Assembly: GCA_016192135.1 (NCBI GenBank)
Contig: JACPUR010000035.1
Location: 62,001 to 126,000 of the forward strand
Length of the DNA stretch: 64,000 nucleotides
Direction of reading: 5' to 3'
DNA from: Candidatus Tectomicrobia bacterium
GTDB taxonomy: Bacteria; UBA8248
The position numbers and the translations under genes were made by a program. The notes beneath the pieces were generated by a model. The model had not been told where the DNA came from, did not search any database, and was given only the letters and a program-made list of their open reading frames with translations. Shown here piece after piece: positions 48,197-57,319 of this stretch. Position 1 is the stretch's first letter; each line of letters begins with the position of its first letter.

Positions 48197-48886
48197 GTGG
48201 ACATCCTCTTGAGCGTGGTCATCCCCTGCTACAACGAGGAAGCCACCATCCGGCAGGTCGTGGAACGGGTGAAGGCCGTCCCGCTCTCCCTGGAGATCAT
48301 CGTGGTGGACGATGGCAGCACGGACGGGACGCGCGGCGTCCTGGCCGGGCTGGAGGGGGATGGGGTCCGCATCCTTCACCAGCCGGAGAACGGGGGAAAA
48401 GGCGCCGCCCTGGCGGCGGGTTTCGCGGCCGCGCGCGGGGACGTGCTGGTCGTCCAGGACGCCGACTTGGAATACGACCCCGCCGACCTTCCCGATCTCC
48501 TCGGGCCCATCCAGAGGGGGGTGGCGGACGTAGTTTACGGCAGCCGCTTCGGCGGAAGGCCCCAGCGCGTCCACATGTTCTGGCACAAGGTGGGCAACCG
48601 CTGCCTCACCTTCCTGACCAACCTTCTCTTCAACACCACCCTGACCGACATGGAGACGGGCTACAAGATGTTCCGGCGGGAGGTCATCGCGGGCATCACC
48701 CTGCGCTCGCGCCGTTTCGACGTCGAGCCCGAGCTCACCGCCAAGATCTTCAAGGCGAAGCGGTGGCGGGTGTACGAGGTGCCCATCTCCTACTACGGCC
48801 GCTCCTACGACGAGGGGAAGAAGATCACCTGGCGGGACGGCGCCGTCGCCATGTGGACCCTGCTGCGCTACCGCTTCTGGGACTGA
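48197..48886 (+). CDS. Family 2 glycosyltransferase (polyprenyl-phosphate sugar transferase-like)
   Basis: A 229-residue GT-A fold enzyme. The start LLSVVIPCYNEEATI, the nucleotide-binding IIVVDDGSTDGT and the metal-binding DXD-type VVQDADLEYDP place it with DPM1/ArnC-like dolichol- or undecaprenyl-phosphate mannosyl/glucosyltransferases. There is no C-terminal membrane domain. GTG 48197 is preferred because GGAGG (48184-48188) is 8 nt upstream; an in-frame ATG at 48182 would place that site inside the gene. The GNAT gene starts 5 nt after its stop. Confidence 0.88.
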   Translation: MDILLSVVIPCYNEEATIRQVVERVKAVPLSLEIIVVDDGSTDGTRGVLAGLEGDGVRILHQPENGGKGAALAAGFAAARGDVLVVQDADLEYDPADLPDLLGPIQRGVADVVYGSRFGGRPQRVHMFWHKVGNRCLTFLTNLLFNTTLTDMETGYKMFRREVIAGITLRSRRFDVEPELTAKIFKAKRWRVYEVPISYYGRSYDEGKKITWRDGAVAMWTLLRYRFWD

Positions 48887-48891
48887 ACGCC

Positions 48892-49680
48892 ATGCCGCTC
48901 CATCCCGTGCTCCACCCGGCGGGAGCCCCCTTCGACGCTTTTCTACGGAAGCATCATCCCCAGAGCCTCCGCATGCGCGGCACGCTGGCCGAGTCGGGCG
49001 GCGCCTTCCCCGTCTGGACGGACAATCCGGCCGCGCCCAGGCTCGCCGTCCACGCCGCGCAGCGGAAGTGGCTCCTGCCGGTGGGCGATCCCGATGCGGT
49101 ACTCGCCCATCTGGATGATCTTGACGCCCTCTCGGCCGAGGTGAACCGGGGGAGCGAGGACGAGGGCCTCCTGAAGCTGGCGTCGATCCCGCCCCCCCTG
49201 CGGGACGCCTTGGCGGCCTCGCGCCCCCTGGTCCGCCAGTCCCCCTGCGGCCTCTATACCCTTCGGAGGGAGGACTTCCGCCCCTTCCGGGAGGGGCCGC
49301 CGGTGGAGACGCTGCGGGAGGAGGATGCCCCCCTCCTCGCCCGGCTGAGCGAGTACGGGCACGACGTCGCGTACTGCCTGGAACGCATCCGCGGCGCCCC
49401 CACCGCGGCCGTCCGGATTGAAGGCGCCCTGGCTTCCTTCATGATCGTCCACGCCAGCGGGGACATCGGCATGCTGCGGACGCTGGACGCTTACCGCAAC
49501 CGGCGGCTCGCGCGCGCCGTGGTCACGGCCATGGTGGAGCGGCAGTGGGCGCGGGGCAGGGAGGTCTTCTGCTACATCGTGGACGGGAACACGGCCTCGG
49601 AGCGGGTCTTCTTGAACCTGGGCTTTCGGCGGGCCGCGGACGTGGCGTGGGCCGTCTTCGGCCCTCCGGAGGGCGGCTGA
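48892..49680 (+). CDS. GNAT-family N-acetyltransferase-like protein
   Basis: A 262-residue protein whose last ~110 residues fit the GNAT/FR47 fold. The segment ASFMIVHASGDIGMLRTLDAYRNRRLARAVVTAMVE carries the acetyl-CoA-binding R/Q-x-x-G/A-type loop in altered form (YRNRRLA), and FCYIVDGNTASERVFLNLGFRRA is the typical last part. The N-terminal 150 residues are not recognisable. It is likely translated with the preceding glycosyltransferase. The acceptor is unknown. Confidence 0.75.
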   Translation: MPLHPVLHPAGAPFDAFLRKHHPQSLRMRGTLAESGGAFPVWTDNPAAPRLAVHAAQRKWLLPVGDPDAVLAHLDDLDALSAEVNRGSEDEGLLKLASIPPPLRDALAASRPLVRQSPCGLYTLRREDFRPFREGPPVETLREEDAPLLARLSEYGHDVAYCLERIRGAPTAAVRIEGALASFMIVHASGDIGMLRTLDAYRNRRLARAVVTAMVERQWARGREVFCYIVDGNTASERVFLNLGFRRAADVAWAVFGPPEGG

Positions 49681-49683
49681 GGC

Positions 49684-50169
49684 TCAGCGCGTGGCGAAGA
49701 GCATGTACTCGCGCCGGCGCGCCTCAAGGAAATTCACGAGCTGGAGCCGCTGCGCATCCCGGGGCCCCGCGCCCGCCGCCCTGCGGAGCGCTTCCACCTC
49801 GTGGGCGAGGCGCTCGGCCTCGGCCAGGGCCTGATCCGTGAGGGAGAGAAGCGCGATGTAGTCTCGGAGCTGGTTCTCGAGGACGCGCTTGCGCTCGAAG
49901 ATGTCGCTCCCTGCCGTGCGAAGCTGAAGGTCGGCGTTGGTTTCCTTGATCAGCCCCCTCAGGGTGTCGAGTTTCTTCCGGATCTCCTTCGCCTGGGCCT
50001 CGCGGGCCCGCCGCTCCTCCTCGGCGCGCTTGCGGGCATCCTCGGGTTTCTCGGCCGGCGGCTGGTTCCCGGGCGGCGCGGGAGGCGCGGCGGGCCCCGC
50101 CAGGACGGGGAAGGGCGCCAGGGCCAGGCTCAGCGCCAGGAGGCAGGCGAGGCGGAGGGGATGAGGCAT
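49684..50169 (-). CDS. Secreted coiled-coil protein of unknown function
   Basis: A 161-residue exported protein. The signal peptide MPHPLRLACLLALSLALAPFPVLA is followed by a Pro-rich stretch (GPAAPPAPPGNQPPAEKPED) and then about 115 residues of charged heptad-like helix (RKRAEEERRAREAQAKEIRKKLDTL ... QALAEAERLAHEVEALRR). It resembles periplasmic coiled-coil adaptor proteins, but I assign no family. It converges with the GNAT gene 3 nt away. Confidence 0.7.
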   Translation of the reverse strand: MPHPLRLACLLALSLALAPFPVLAGPAAPPAPPGNQPPAEKPEDARKRAEEERRAREAQAKEIRKKLDTLRGLIKETNADLQLRTAGSDIFERKRVLENQLRDYIALLSLTDQALAEAERLAHEVEALRRAAGAGPRDAQRLQLVNFLEARRREYMLFATR

Positions 50170-50224
50170 GTCTTTTCTCCCGGGGGAAGGTCTCGGGGAA
50201 TATTAGCCCCGGGCGGGGGACGGC

Positions 50225-51460
50225 TCAACCGCGCGATGCCTGCCGCGCGGGCGCGGCCTTCCTCGGGAGGAGGAGGGAGAGGAGGAAGCTCACCACGAGG
50301 AAGCCTGGCAGGATCCAGAAGGCGCTGTGGAGCCCCACCTGCTCGGCCACCTTCGAGATGGGATAGACCGAGAAGCTCGCCATCCCCCAGGCCACTCCCA
50401 GCATCATGGAGCTCGCGAAGCCGCGGTTGTTGGGCATCATCTCCTGCGCGTAGGCGATGCCCACCCCCATCATCAGGTACATGCTGATCCCGACCGCGGC
50501 GAGGATGGCCATGCCCAGGCCGGGGGGCGAGGCGAGGAACGCCGAAAGGCTGAGGAAGGAGAGGACCTGCGCGGTGACGACGATGGTCCGCATGCCGATG
50601 CGATCGGCCAGGACGCCGCCGAGCATCACCCCCAGGCCGCCGAAGAAGAGTAGGATGGCGTTCGCCGTCCCGCCTTGCCAAAGCCCCAGCCCCCGCTCCA
50701 CGTAAAGGGTCGGGAGGAAGCCCATCAGGTTGATGTTCACCATGGCGCGGCAGAACGTGATGCCGGTCAGGATGACGAGTGGAAGCCCGGCCTCCCGCAG
50801 GGACGCCTGCAGGCCCCGAAGGAGGGAAGGGCCGCCCGCCCCAATTTGAACGGCCGCAGGCGGGTCGGGCAGACCCCAGCGCACCGCCAGCGCGGCGCCC
50901 ACGGCGATCAGCGCATAGACCCAAAGCCACTCCATCCCGAACGTCCCCGCCACCCCGATGGCCACAAGGGGGCCGAAGGAGAAGCCGAGCCGCCCTCCCG
51001 TCACGAAGGCGCTCACGGCCAGCCCCTTGTACCGCTGGCTCAGGTTGCTCGCCCGCAGGGACATGTCGGGATGGCAGAGGCCCGCCATGCAGCCCCCGAA
51101 GAGGACGGCCACGCCCACGAGGGTGTAGCTCGGCGCCCAGCCGATGGCGGTCATGGCGAAGGCGCTCCCGCCCAGCCCCACGACGAGCCAGGGGAGGCGG
51201 GGCCAGCGGTCCACCACTACGGCGGTGAGGGGCTGGGCGAATGCGTTGCTCAGCGAGAGAGTGGTGACGAGCAGCCCCGCCTGGCTCAGGGAGAGCTGGA
51301 ACTTCTCGCGGAGGAGAGGAAGCAGCGGCGAGAGCATGCTGACGAGGCTGTCCACCACGAAGTGCGCAAAGACCAGGATGGCCATCGCCGCCCAGGGAAA
51401 GGACTCGGCGGCGGGGGCGGGCCCGGCGGGGGAGACGCCTACGAGGTTCGCCTGGGTCAT
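50225..51460 (-). CDS. MFS transporter (second of coupled pair)
   Basis: A 411-residue major-facilitator protein with about twelve hydrophobic segments. The MFS loop-2/3 signature is degenerate (TAVVVDRWPRLPWLVVGLG). The N-terminus FPWAAMAILVFAHFVVDSLVSMLSPLLPLLREKFQLSLSQAGLL resembles fosmidomycin-resistance (Fsr)-like and related transporters. Its ATG overlaps the stop of the MFS gene at 51457-52662 (ATGA), so the two are translated together. Confidence 0.85.
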   Translation of the reverse strand: MTQANLVGVSPAGPAPAAESFPWAAMAILVFAHFVVDSLVSMLSPLLPLLREKFQLSLSQAGLLVTTLSLSNAFAQPLTAVVVDRWPRLPWLVVGLGGSAFAMTAIGWAPSYTLVGVAVLFGGCMAGLCHPDMSLRASNLSQRYKGLAVSAFVTGGRLGFSFGPLVAIGVAGTFGMEWLWVYALIAVGAALAVRWGLPDPPAAVQIGAGGPSLLRGLQASLREAGLPLVILTGITFCRAMVNINLMGFLPTLYVERGLGLWQGGTANAILLFFGGLGVMLGGVLADRIGMRTIVVTAQVLSFLSLSAFLASPPGLGMAILAAVGISMYLMMGVGIAYAQEMMPNNRGFASSMMLGVAWGMASFSVYPISKVAEQVGLHSAFWILPGFLVVSFLLSLLLPRKAAPARQASRG

Positions 51461-52662
51461 GCCGTCTCTCCGGCCAGCTTCGCCTGGGGGCGCAGCCGCT
51501 CGCGGTGCAGGAGAATGGCCACGACCCCTCCCGCCGCGAACATCAGCGCGTAGAACAGGAAAACGAGGCGGAGCCCGAACGACTGGGCCACGAGGCCTCC
51601 GATGATGGGCGAGAGCGTGCTCGCGCCCTCATTCATACCATAGATGAGGCCCACCGAGCTTGAGCGCTGGCGCTCCTCCACCAGCTCCGTCCCCACGGCC
51701 AGCACCAGGCTCGGCACCGGCGTGAGCAGGACGCCGACGGAGGCCACGGCGAGGAGCAGCGCCGGCACCGAGTTGACCCACGACAGGCTCGACAGGGCCG
51801 CCGCCGTCATGAAGGTCATGACCACGATGAAGATGGTGCGGTTCCCGCCGAGCCGGTCCGACCATTGGCCCACGAAGAGGGTGGCCACCGTGCCCAGCAC
51901 GAAATAGCCGCTCAGGATCCATCCCGCCTGCCGGACGTCGTAGCCGAAGGACTGGGTCAGGAGGAGGGGGAGGAAGGTCATCAGCCCCCGGAAGCCGGTG
52001 ATGCGGAAGGTCGAGAGCGTCACCAGCAGCATGAGGCGCCGGTTCCGGAACAGGGCGCCGATGGTGGAGCGGGCCGCCTGCCGCATGGCCTGCCCCTGAG
52101 AACCCTGGTCCCGGAAGCGGAGCCAGATGAGGGCGGCCCAGACGAGGCCTGGAAGGACGAGCACCTGGACGGCCGCCTGCCAGCTCATCAGGTAGGCGGT
52201 GAGCCATCCCACCAGGGCCGGGGTGACGATGTGCCCGACATCGCCCCCGCCGTTGAAGATGGCCATGGTGAAGCCCCGGCGGCCCGGAAGCTCCCGCGTG
52301 ATCAGCGAGACGGCGGGAGGATGGTAGGCGGCGCTCCCCAGGCCGCTGATGAAGCCGAGCAGGAGCAGCAGTCGGTAGCTCCCCGCGTAGGCGTAGAAGA
52401 GGACGGGCAGGGCCTGGATGAGATGGGAGAGAGCCAAAACGGTGCGCCAGCGGCCGGTATAGTCGGCGAGGAAAGAGAAGGGAAACTGGAAGAGGCTGTT
52501 CGAGAGTGAATAGGCCGAAACAAGGATGCCCGCCTCGACGTAGCTGAGATCGTACTCCTTCACGATGAGCGGGAGCACGGGGATGAGGAGGTACATGTAA
52601 AAGGAGTTGAGGCCATGGCTGGCGGAGAGGGCGAACAGGTTGAATTTCTTTTTGGCGTCCAT
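51457..52662 (-). CDS. MFS transporter (first of coupled pair)
   Basis: A 401-residue major-facilitator protein starting MDAKKKFNLFALSASHGLNSFYMYLLIPVLPLIVKEYDLSYVEAG. The loop FLADYTGRWRTVLALSHLIQALP stands for the conserved loop between helices 2 and 3, and about twelve hydrophobic segments are seen. The start at 52662 gives a normal N-terminus; ATG 52698 is possible. It also resembles the Fsr-like group, so the pair may be ancient paralogues. Confidence 0.84.
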   Translation of the reverse strand: MDAKKKFNLFALSASHGLNSFYMYLLIPVLPLIVKEYDLSYVEAGILVSAYSLSNSLFQFPFSFLADYTGRWRTVLALSHLIQALPVLFYAYAGSYRLLLLLGFISGLGSAAYHPPAVSLITRELPGRRGFTMAIFNGGGDVGHIVTPALVGWLTAYLMSWQAAVQVLVLPGLVWAALIWLRFRDQGSQGQAMRQAARSTIGALFRNRRLMLLVTLSTFRITGFRGLMTFLPLLLTQSFGYDVRQAGWILSGYFVLGTVATLFVGQWSDRLGGNRTIFIVVMTFMTAAALSSLSWVNSVPALLLAVASVGVLLTPVPSLVLAVGTELVEERQRSSSVGLIYGMNEGASTLSPIIGGLVAQSFGLRLVFLFYALMFAAGGVVAILLHRERLRPQAKLAGETA

Positions 52663-52776
52663 CCGCGATTCGGCCTCGGGCACTGCGAGAGGCGGCATTG
52701 TCGTCGGGGGCCCGGCGCGCGTCAACGCCGGTGGGATACTTTGCGCCGGGGTGGAACCCACCGCCGGTTTTTCCGT

Positions 52777-52803
52777 GGGGGGCGCACGGCCGTGCGCCCC
52801 TGC
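52777..52803. repeat. Palindrome GGGGGCGCACGGCCGTGCGCCCC-like
   Basis: Arms GGGGCGCACG and CGTGCGCCCC pair perfectly around GC. It is similar in build to the GTAGGGGCG family but with the outer GTA lost. It lies between the divergent MFS and methyltransferase genes. Confidence 0.55.
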
Positions 52804-52891
52804 GAAGACAGGAACGGAAGCCCCGGCCGGGTTTCGGGCCCCTCCTTTCCTGGTATCCTCCGGAGCGGGATGTCCGGTTTCGGGAGGCTAC

Positions 52892-53710
52892 GTGGCCCAG
52901 CCGCCGCGCTTCGATGAGAAAGCCGCCCGCCGCGTCGAGGCGGTCTACACCACGCCGGACGTGGCCGGCCAGCGGGCCCTCGTCCTGGAGGCGCTGGGGC
53001 TCAGGCCCGGGGAGCGCGTCCTGGACGTGGGGGTGGGCCCGGGTTTCCTGGCCCGGGAGATGGCCGGGGCCGTGGGGCCCGGGGGCTCGGTCGAGGGAGT
53101 GGACGTGAGCCCCGCCATGCTGGAGCTGGCCCGGGCGCGGCTGGAGGGCTTGCCGTGCGCCTCCCTGCGGGAGGGGGACGCTCTTCACCTGCCATTCGGC
53201 GATGAGGAGTTCGACGCCGCGGCGGCCATCCAGGTGTATGAGTACGTGAAGGAGATCGATCGGGCGCTCGCCGAGCTTTTCCGGGTGCTGGGCCCAGGGG
53301 GCCGGGCGGCCATCCTGGACACGGACTGGGGCTCCCTCGTCTGGCGAGCGCGGGACGGCGAGCGGGCGCGCCGCGTCATGGAGGCCTGGGACGAGCACCT
53401 GGCCGACCCCCACCTGCCGCGCACCCTCTCGGGCCGGCTGAGAAGGGCGGGGTTCGATATCCTCCGCCGGGAGGCGGTGCCCATCCTCAACCCCGAGTAC
53501 AATCCGGGCACTTACAGCGCAGGGATGATCGGCCTCATCGTCCCCTTCGTCATCGGCCGCCGGGGCGTCACCAAGGAGGAGGCCAAGGCCTGGGCCGAGG
53601 ACCTCAAGGCTCTGGGCGAACGAGGGGGGTACTTTTTCAGCCTCAACCGCTATCTCTTCCTCGTCCGCAAGCCGGGCGGGGCGCAGCGCGCGCAAGCGGA
53701 ATCTTCCTAA
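52892..53710 (+). CDS. SAM-dependent methyltransferase (UbiE/COQ5-like)
   Basis: A 272-residue class I methyltransferase. Motif I is VLDVGVGPGFLAREMA near residues 47-62; the acidic residue ending strand 2 is in VEGVDVSPAMLELARARL; and LPFGDEEFDAAAAIQVYEYV and LGPGGRAAILDTDWGSLVW represent motifs II-III. The substrate is unknown; ubiquinone/menaquinone or small-molecule methylation is possible. GTG 52892 is fixed by GGGAGG 6 nt upstream. The cupin gene follows after 14 nt. Confidence 0.87.
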   Translation: MAQPPRFDEKAARRVEAVYTTPDVAGQRALVLEALGLRPGERVLDVGVGPGFLAREMAGAVGPGGSVEGVDVSPAMLELARARLEGLPCASLREGDALHLPFGDEEFDAAAAIQVYEYVKEIDRALAELFRVLGPGGRAAILDTDWGSLVWRARDGERARRVMEAWDEHLADPHLPRTLSGRLRRAGFDILRREAVPILNPEYNPGTYSAGMIGLIVPFVIGRRGVTKEEAKAWAEDLKALGERGGYFFSLNRYLFLVRKPGGAQRAQAESS

Positions 53711-53724
53711 AGGAGCGGACGGTC

Positions 53725-54057
53725 ATGCCTGTGTACAGCTGGAAGGACGTGCCGGAGAAGCAGCTCAACAACATCGTGCGGGGGCGCATCGTCCAGACCA
53801 AGAACGTCATGGCCTGCCGCATCACCGCCCCCCAGGGGGGGAAGGTCAAGACCCACACCCACCCCTTCGACCAGATCACCCATCTGCTGCGCGGGAAGTT
53901 CCTCTGGCAGATCGAGGGGGAGGAGCCCCGCATCGTCCAGGCCGGGGACGTGCTGGTGCTCCCGGCCGGCACCCCGCACGGGGGCGAGGTGCTCGAGGAG
54001 GCGGAGTACATCGACATCTTCTCCCCGCCCAACCCGGATTTCGGTTGGGATAAGTAG
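53725..54057 (+). CDS. Small cupin-domain protein
   Basis: A 110-residue single-domain cupin. Motif 1 is seen as GGKVKTHTHPFDQITHLLRGK (three His and a Gln/His as metal ligands) and motif 2 as VQAGDVLVLPAGTPHGGEVLEE. The length is close to the minimal cupin fold. It may be an isomerase, decarboxylase or ligand sensor; the function is not determinable. A terminator follows. Confidence 0.85.
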   Translation: MPVYSWKDVPEKQLNNIVRGRIVQTKNVMACRITAPQGGKVKTHTHPFDQITHLLRGKFLWQIEGEEPRIVQAGDVLVLPAGTPHGGEVLEEAEYIDIFSPPNPDFGWDK

Positions 54058-54087
54058 TCGGAATGCAGGAATGAGCAGAGAAAGAAG

Positions 54088-54122
54088 CGGGGCGGTCGTC
54101 TGGCCGACCCGCCTCTTTTTTC
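54088..54122 (+). terminator. Rho-independent terminator after the methyltransferase-cupin pair
   Basis: GGGGCGGTCG pairs with CGACCcGCCTC (one bulged base, loop tctggc) and is followed by a T-run at 54115-54122. Confidence 0.7.
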
Positions 54123-54134
54123 GCTTGGCTTGCC

Positions 54135-54842
54135 TCAGTCCAGCATCGCGACGGCGCGGATGGGGGAGCCGGTGCCGCCCTTGAGCTTCAAGGGCAGGCC
54201 GATGAAGGTGAAGCGCTTGCCCACGAGGCGCTTGGGGATGACGAGGTTCTCGGTGTTGAGCATGTTGCGCTCCCTGCACACCTGGTGGGCGGGGTAGGGC
54301 TCGTCCGCGTCCGGCGTCATGGTGACCGGGTTCTCGATGGTAAAGGGCTCGCAGCCCACGTTCCCCACGCCATGGTCGGCCAAGTACTCGGCCCCCTTGC
54401 GGCTCAGGCCGGCGAACTCGGTCCACCACTTGTCCTTGTCGTGGAACCACTTCTCATAGTGCCCCGAGTGGTAGAGGAAGGTGTCGCCCTTCTCGATCTT
54501 CAAGCCGTGGCGCTTGAGCTCGGCCTCGATGTGCTCGGGCTCGATGAAGGTGCGCGCGGGGATATTGGAGAAGTCCACGCACAGGCCCCCCGTCACGAAG
54601 CGGGCGAGGGGGAGCTGGTCGATGGAGGGGGAGCCGGGCGCCGGGTTGAAGTGGTTGATGGCGTCCACGTGGGTCGAACTGTGATCGGAGAGCTTGAAGG
54701 ACATCGCCATGAAGGAGAACTTGCCCTTGAAGCGCTTCGAGGACTCCTCGTGCGTCATCATCGGCGCGATTTCGGGGGTGGGGTGGAAGGGCCGGGCGTA
54801 GCCTCCGGGGGCGATGGTCTGGGCGAGGTCGATCAGCTCCAC
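54135..54842 (-). CDS. Cyclase family protein (second copy in window)
   Basis: A 235-residue cyclase/KynB-superfamily hydrolase that differs strongly from the one at 45598-46269. The metal motif is SDHSSTHVDAINHFN near residues 52-66, and the segments CEPFTIENPVTMTPD and FTFIGLPLKLKGGTGSPIRAVAMLD are typical of the larger cyclase group. A GTG at 54842 (VELIDLAQTI) is chosen because AAGGAG lies 7 nt before it; no ATG gives a better start. The product is cytoplasmic and the substrate unknown. Confidence 0.83.
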   Translation of the reverse strand: MELIDLAQTIAPGGYARPFHPTPEIAPMMTHEESSKRFKGKFSFMAMSFKLSDHSSTHVDAINHFNPAPGSPSIDQLPLARFVTGGLCVDFSNIPARTFIEPEHIEAELKRHGLKIEKGDTFLYHSGHYEKWFHDKDKWWTEFAGLSRKGAEYLADHGVGNVGCEPFTIENPVTMTPDADEPYPAHQVCRERNMLNTENLVIPKRLVGKRFTFIGLPLKLKGGTGSPIRAVAMLD

Positions 54843-54898
54843 AATTCTTCTCCTTAAAATTGAACAGTGCGGATGTGACGGGGGGTCGCCTTTCATCC

Positions 54899-54926
54899 GC
54901 AGGGGCGGTTCGCGAACCGCCCCTGC
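54899..54926. repeat. GTAGGGGCG-family palindrome, core GTTCGCGAAC
   Basis: Perfect 28-nt palindrome with compensated outer change: arms GCAGGGGCG / CGCCCCTGC around GTTCGCGAAC. It lies between the cyclase gene and the oxidoreductase gene. Confidence 0.8.
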
Positions 54927-54998
54927 GCGGGACAGATCTTCAAAACGCCCTCGCATGCGGCCGGAACCGGGATTCGCCGCGCGGCCGCCCGGCGGGCC

Positions 54999-56585
54999 TC
55001 AAATCCTGGGCGCCGAAACCGGCTTCCACGTCCGCTTGAGCTTCAAATCCTCCGCGATGGCGTTGGCGCAGTTGTAGCCGGGCGCGCCGGTGACGGCCCC
55101 GCCCACGTGGGAGCTCGACCCGCACAGGTAGAGGCCCTTCACCGGGGTGCGGAATTGGCTCACCTTGGGGTGGGGCCGGTTGAAGCCGAGCTGCTCGGGG
55201 ATGTAGGCCCCGACGTGGTGGCTGGCCCGCGGCATGTTGGCGTTGCCCTTGGCGATGTCGTAGGGGGTGTAGAGGTAGCTGCCCAGGATGTTGCTCTTGT
55301 TGACGTTCGGGGCGTAGGCCTGCCACGCCTTGATGAACTCCTGGGTGAGCTCCTTGCGGTGCCTGTCCCATCCCTTGGCCCCCTCGCCGTTCAGCTCGTA
55401 GGGGGCGAAGGGCCACCAGAAGCCCACGTGGGCGCCCTCGGGGGCGTAGCTTGGCTCGAAGAGGCTGTTGCTGCCGCCGTTCCCCATGAGGCGGGGCAGA
55501 TCGTTCCTGTGGATGTCCTCGAAGCACTCGTCGATCTCTTCGGTCGTGTCCGCGCCCCAGAAGATGTTGAAGGTCCTGTTGATGTCGGGTTCGAACTTGG
55601 CCGCCTTGAAGTCCGGAGCCTTCTTGAGGGCGAGGTGGATGGTGCACAGGGCGTGGGAGGCCCACTTATATTTCTTGGCAGCGGCCGAGAGCTCCTTGCC
55701 GAGGTGGCTCTCCCCCGCGAGCTGGACGGTCAGGGGCCAGTTCACCCCGCTCGCGACGAACTTCCCGGCCTGGAGTCTCGTGCCGTCGTCCAGCGCCACG
55801 CCGGTGGCCTCGCCGCCGCGGACCGCGATCTCCCTGACTGCGGCGTCCGTGAAGACCTTGCCTCCGCCCTGGACGATGACGCGCTCCAGGGCGCGGGCGA
55901 AGTTGGCGCTGCCGCCCACCGGCAGCCCGAAGTTGGCGATGCGCGAGAAGATGCGAGGAAAGAAGATCCCCGTCTTGGGCGTATTCTCCAGGGTGAAGGA
56001 GCCCAGGAAGAGCTTGAAGAGCACCCGCAGCCGCTCGTCCTCGAAGTGCTGGTCCACCGCCTCGTACATGCTGAGGTCGTTGTACGCCCAGAACTCGCGG
56101 CCCAGCGGGCCCGAGAAGCGTTCGGCCATCTCGTCCGGCGGGAGGGGCGCGCAGTACATGAACGAGGTGATGATGTCGAGCATGCCCTCGGTGAACTTGA
56201 CGTGGAGCTCGCGGTAGGTTTTCGCGTCCTTCTTGTTGAGGCGGGCGATGGACTTGACCGTCTTCTCCACGTCGCGGTGGATGACGAAGCCCGTGCCGTC
56301 GCGGAAGACGCACCCCTGCTGCTGCTCGGGATAGACGAGGGCGAGGCCGTACTTGTGCAGTTCCAGGTCGTCGAGGATGGGGGAGCGGTCCAGTCCGACG
56401 TAGTAGTTCGAGTGGAGGTTGTGCTTGAAGCCGGGGAGCGTCACCTCGCGGGTCGAGCAGCCCCCGCCGATGACGCTGGCGCGCTCCAGCACGGCCACCT
56501 TCATCCCCGCCTTCGCCAGGTAGGCGCCGCAGACGAGGCTGTTGTGCCCGCCGCCGATCAAGATTCCGTCGAATGCTTCGGACAT
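54999..56585 (-). CDS. Phytoene desaturase-like NAD(P)/FAD-dependent oxidoreductase
   Basis: A 528-residue flavoprotein of the CrtI/amine-oxidase-like superfamily. The N-terminal dinucleotide-binding motif is FDGILIGGGHNSLVCGAYLAKAGMKVAVLER followed by GGGCSTREVTLPGFKHN. The C-terminal FAD-contacting segment is VKGLYLCGSSSHVGGAVTGAPGYNCANAIAEDL. Homologues of this length (often called pyridine nucleotide-disulfide oxidoreductase domain-containing protein 2) are common beside non-carotenoid genes, so carotenoid synthesis should not be assumed. AAGGAG lies 9 nt before ATG 56585. Confidence 0.87.
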   Translation of the reverse strand: MSEAFDGILIGGGHNSLVCGAYLAKAGMKVAVLERASVIGGGCSTREVTLPGFKHNLHSNYYVGLDRSPILDDLELHKYGLALVYPEQQQGCVFRDGTGFVIHRDVEKTVKSIARLNKKDAKTYRELHVKFTEGMLDIITSFMYCAPLPPDEMAERFSGPLGREFWAYNDLSMYEAVDQHFEDERLRVLFKLFLGSFTLENTPKTGIFFPRIFSRIANFGLPVGGSANFARALERVIVQGGGKVFTDAAVREIAVRGGEATGVALDDGTRLQAGKFVASGVNWPLTVQLAGESHLGKELSAAAKKYKWASHALCTIHLALKKAPDFKAAKFEPDINRTFNIFWGADTTEEIDECFEDIHRNDLPRLMGNGGSNSLFEPSYAPEGAHVGFWWPFAPYELNGEGAKGWDRHRKELTQEFIKAWQAYAPNVNKSNILGSYLYTPYDIAKGNANMPRASHHVGAYIPEQLGFNRPHPKVSQFRTPVKGLYLCGSSSHVGGAVTGAPGYNCANAIAEDLKLKRTWKPVSAPRI

Positions 56586-56860
56586 GGGTGAAAACTCCTT
56601 CCCGCATCCGGGGCCGGGGCGAGGGCCGCATCCTCCCGGCCGCGGGAGGATGCGAGTGGATTTGATCGTGTCAACGGGGATAATTTGCCCCAAGTCCGGC
56701 CCTGGCACAACCGGTCCGAAAAAGGGCGAGGCCGGGTGTGAAGAGGGCCACAGGAGCCGATGTGAGGGAAGCCACTGGCGGCCGGATTTTCCTTTCGCTT
56801 TCGGGTGACGATAATATATACAGGCCCGATCTTTCCGGCTCGGGGGCGGAGGGGACGGCG

Positions 56861-57187
56861 GTGCTGACCACGCTGCGGAAAACCATCGGACGGCTGGCTC
56901 TTGTCGGAGGGGCGGGCCTGCTCGTCTTTCAGGTTGTGCAGTGGAGACAGCAGGGCATCTGGACGGCCTTCCCTCTGGGCATCCTCCTGGAAGGCTTCAT
57001 GCGCCTCATCGGGACGCTGATGGGAATGCTGCCCTTCGTCACTCCGGAAGGCGTCGAGATGTTCCTCTACTTCGACATTTCCCAACTTCCCGGCGTCCTG
57101 CACCGCTTCTTCCTCGTCCTTCCTCTGTCGGGTTTTCTCCTGGTCCTGGGCTATTTCTGCTTGAGATGGGAAAAATACCTGGGATAG
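56861..57187 (+). CDS. Small membrane protein of unknown function
   Basis: A 108-residue protein with two hydrophobic segments, LALVGGAGLLVFQVVQW (about 12-28) and VLHRFFLVLPLSGFLLVLGYFCL (about 80-102). An amphipathic middle region lies between them (TAFPLGILLEGFMRLIGTLMGMLPFV). GTG 56861 is preferred because GGAGGGG lies 6 nt upstream. Upstream in-frame extension to ATG 56738 adds 41 hydrophilic residues with no ribosome site. I do not recognise the family. Confidence 0.6.
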   Translation: MLTTLRKTIGRLALVGGAGLLVFQVVQWRQQGIWTAFPLGILLEGFMRLIGTLMGMLPFVTPEGVEMFLYFDISQLPGVLHRFFLVLPLSGFLLVLGYFCLRWEKYLG

Positions 57188-57240
57188 GGTAAGCGATTGA
57201 TTTGAATTCGTTTGCCGTCGCGGGGCGCCGCCGAAAAACC

Positions 57241-57269
57241 TTGACTCCCCGCCTCCGAATTTTTATATT
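57241..57269 (+). promoter_or_regulatory. Strong sigma70-type promoter of the 32-codon ORF
   Basis: TTGACT (57241-57246) and TATATT (57264-57269) are separated by exactly 17 nt in an otherwise G+C-rich region, with an A+T-rich extended -10. The next start codon with a ribosome site is at 57320, about 45 nt beyond the expected transcription start. Confidence 0.65.
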
Positions 57270-57319
57270 GGTATTGGAAGCACGGACATCGTCATGCGCG
57301 CGACAAGAGGAGGATCTTC

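Noticed and set aside
54999-56585. Carotenoid biosynthesis (phytoene desaturase)
   Set aside because: Only the fold and FAD motifs agree. No crtB, crtE or other carotenoid gene is nearby, and the closest type is the general CrtI-like oxidoreductase group.
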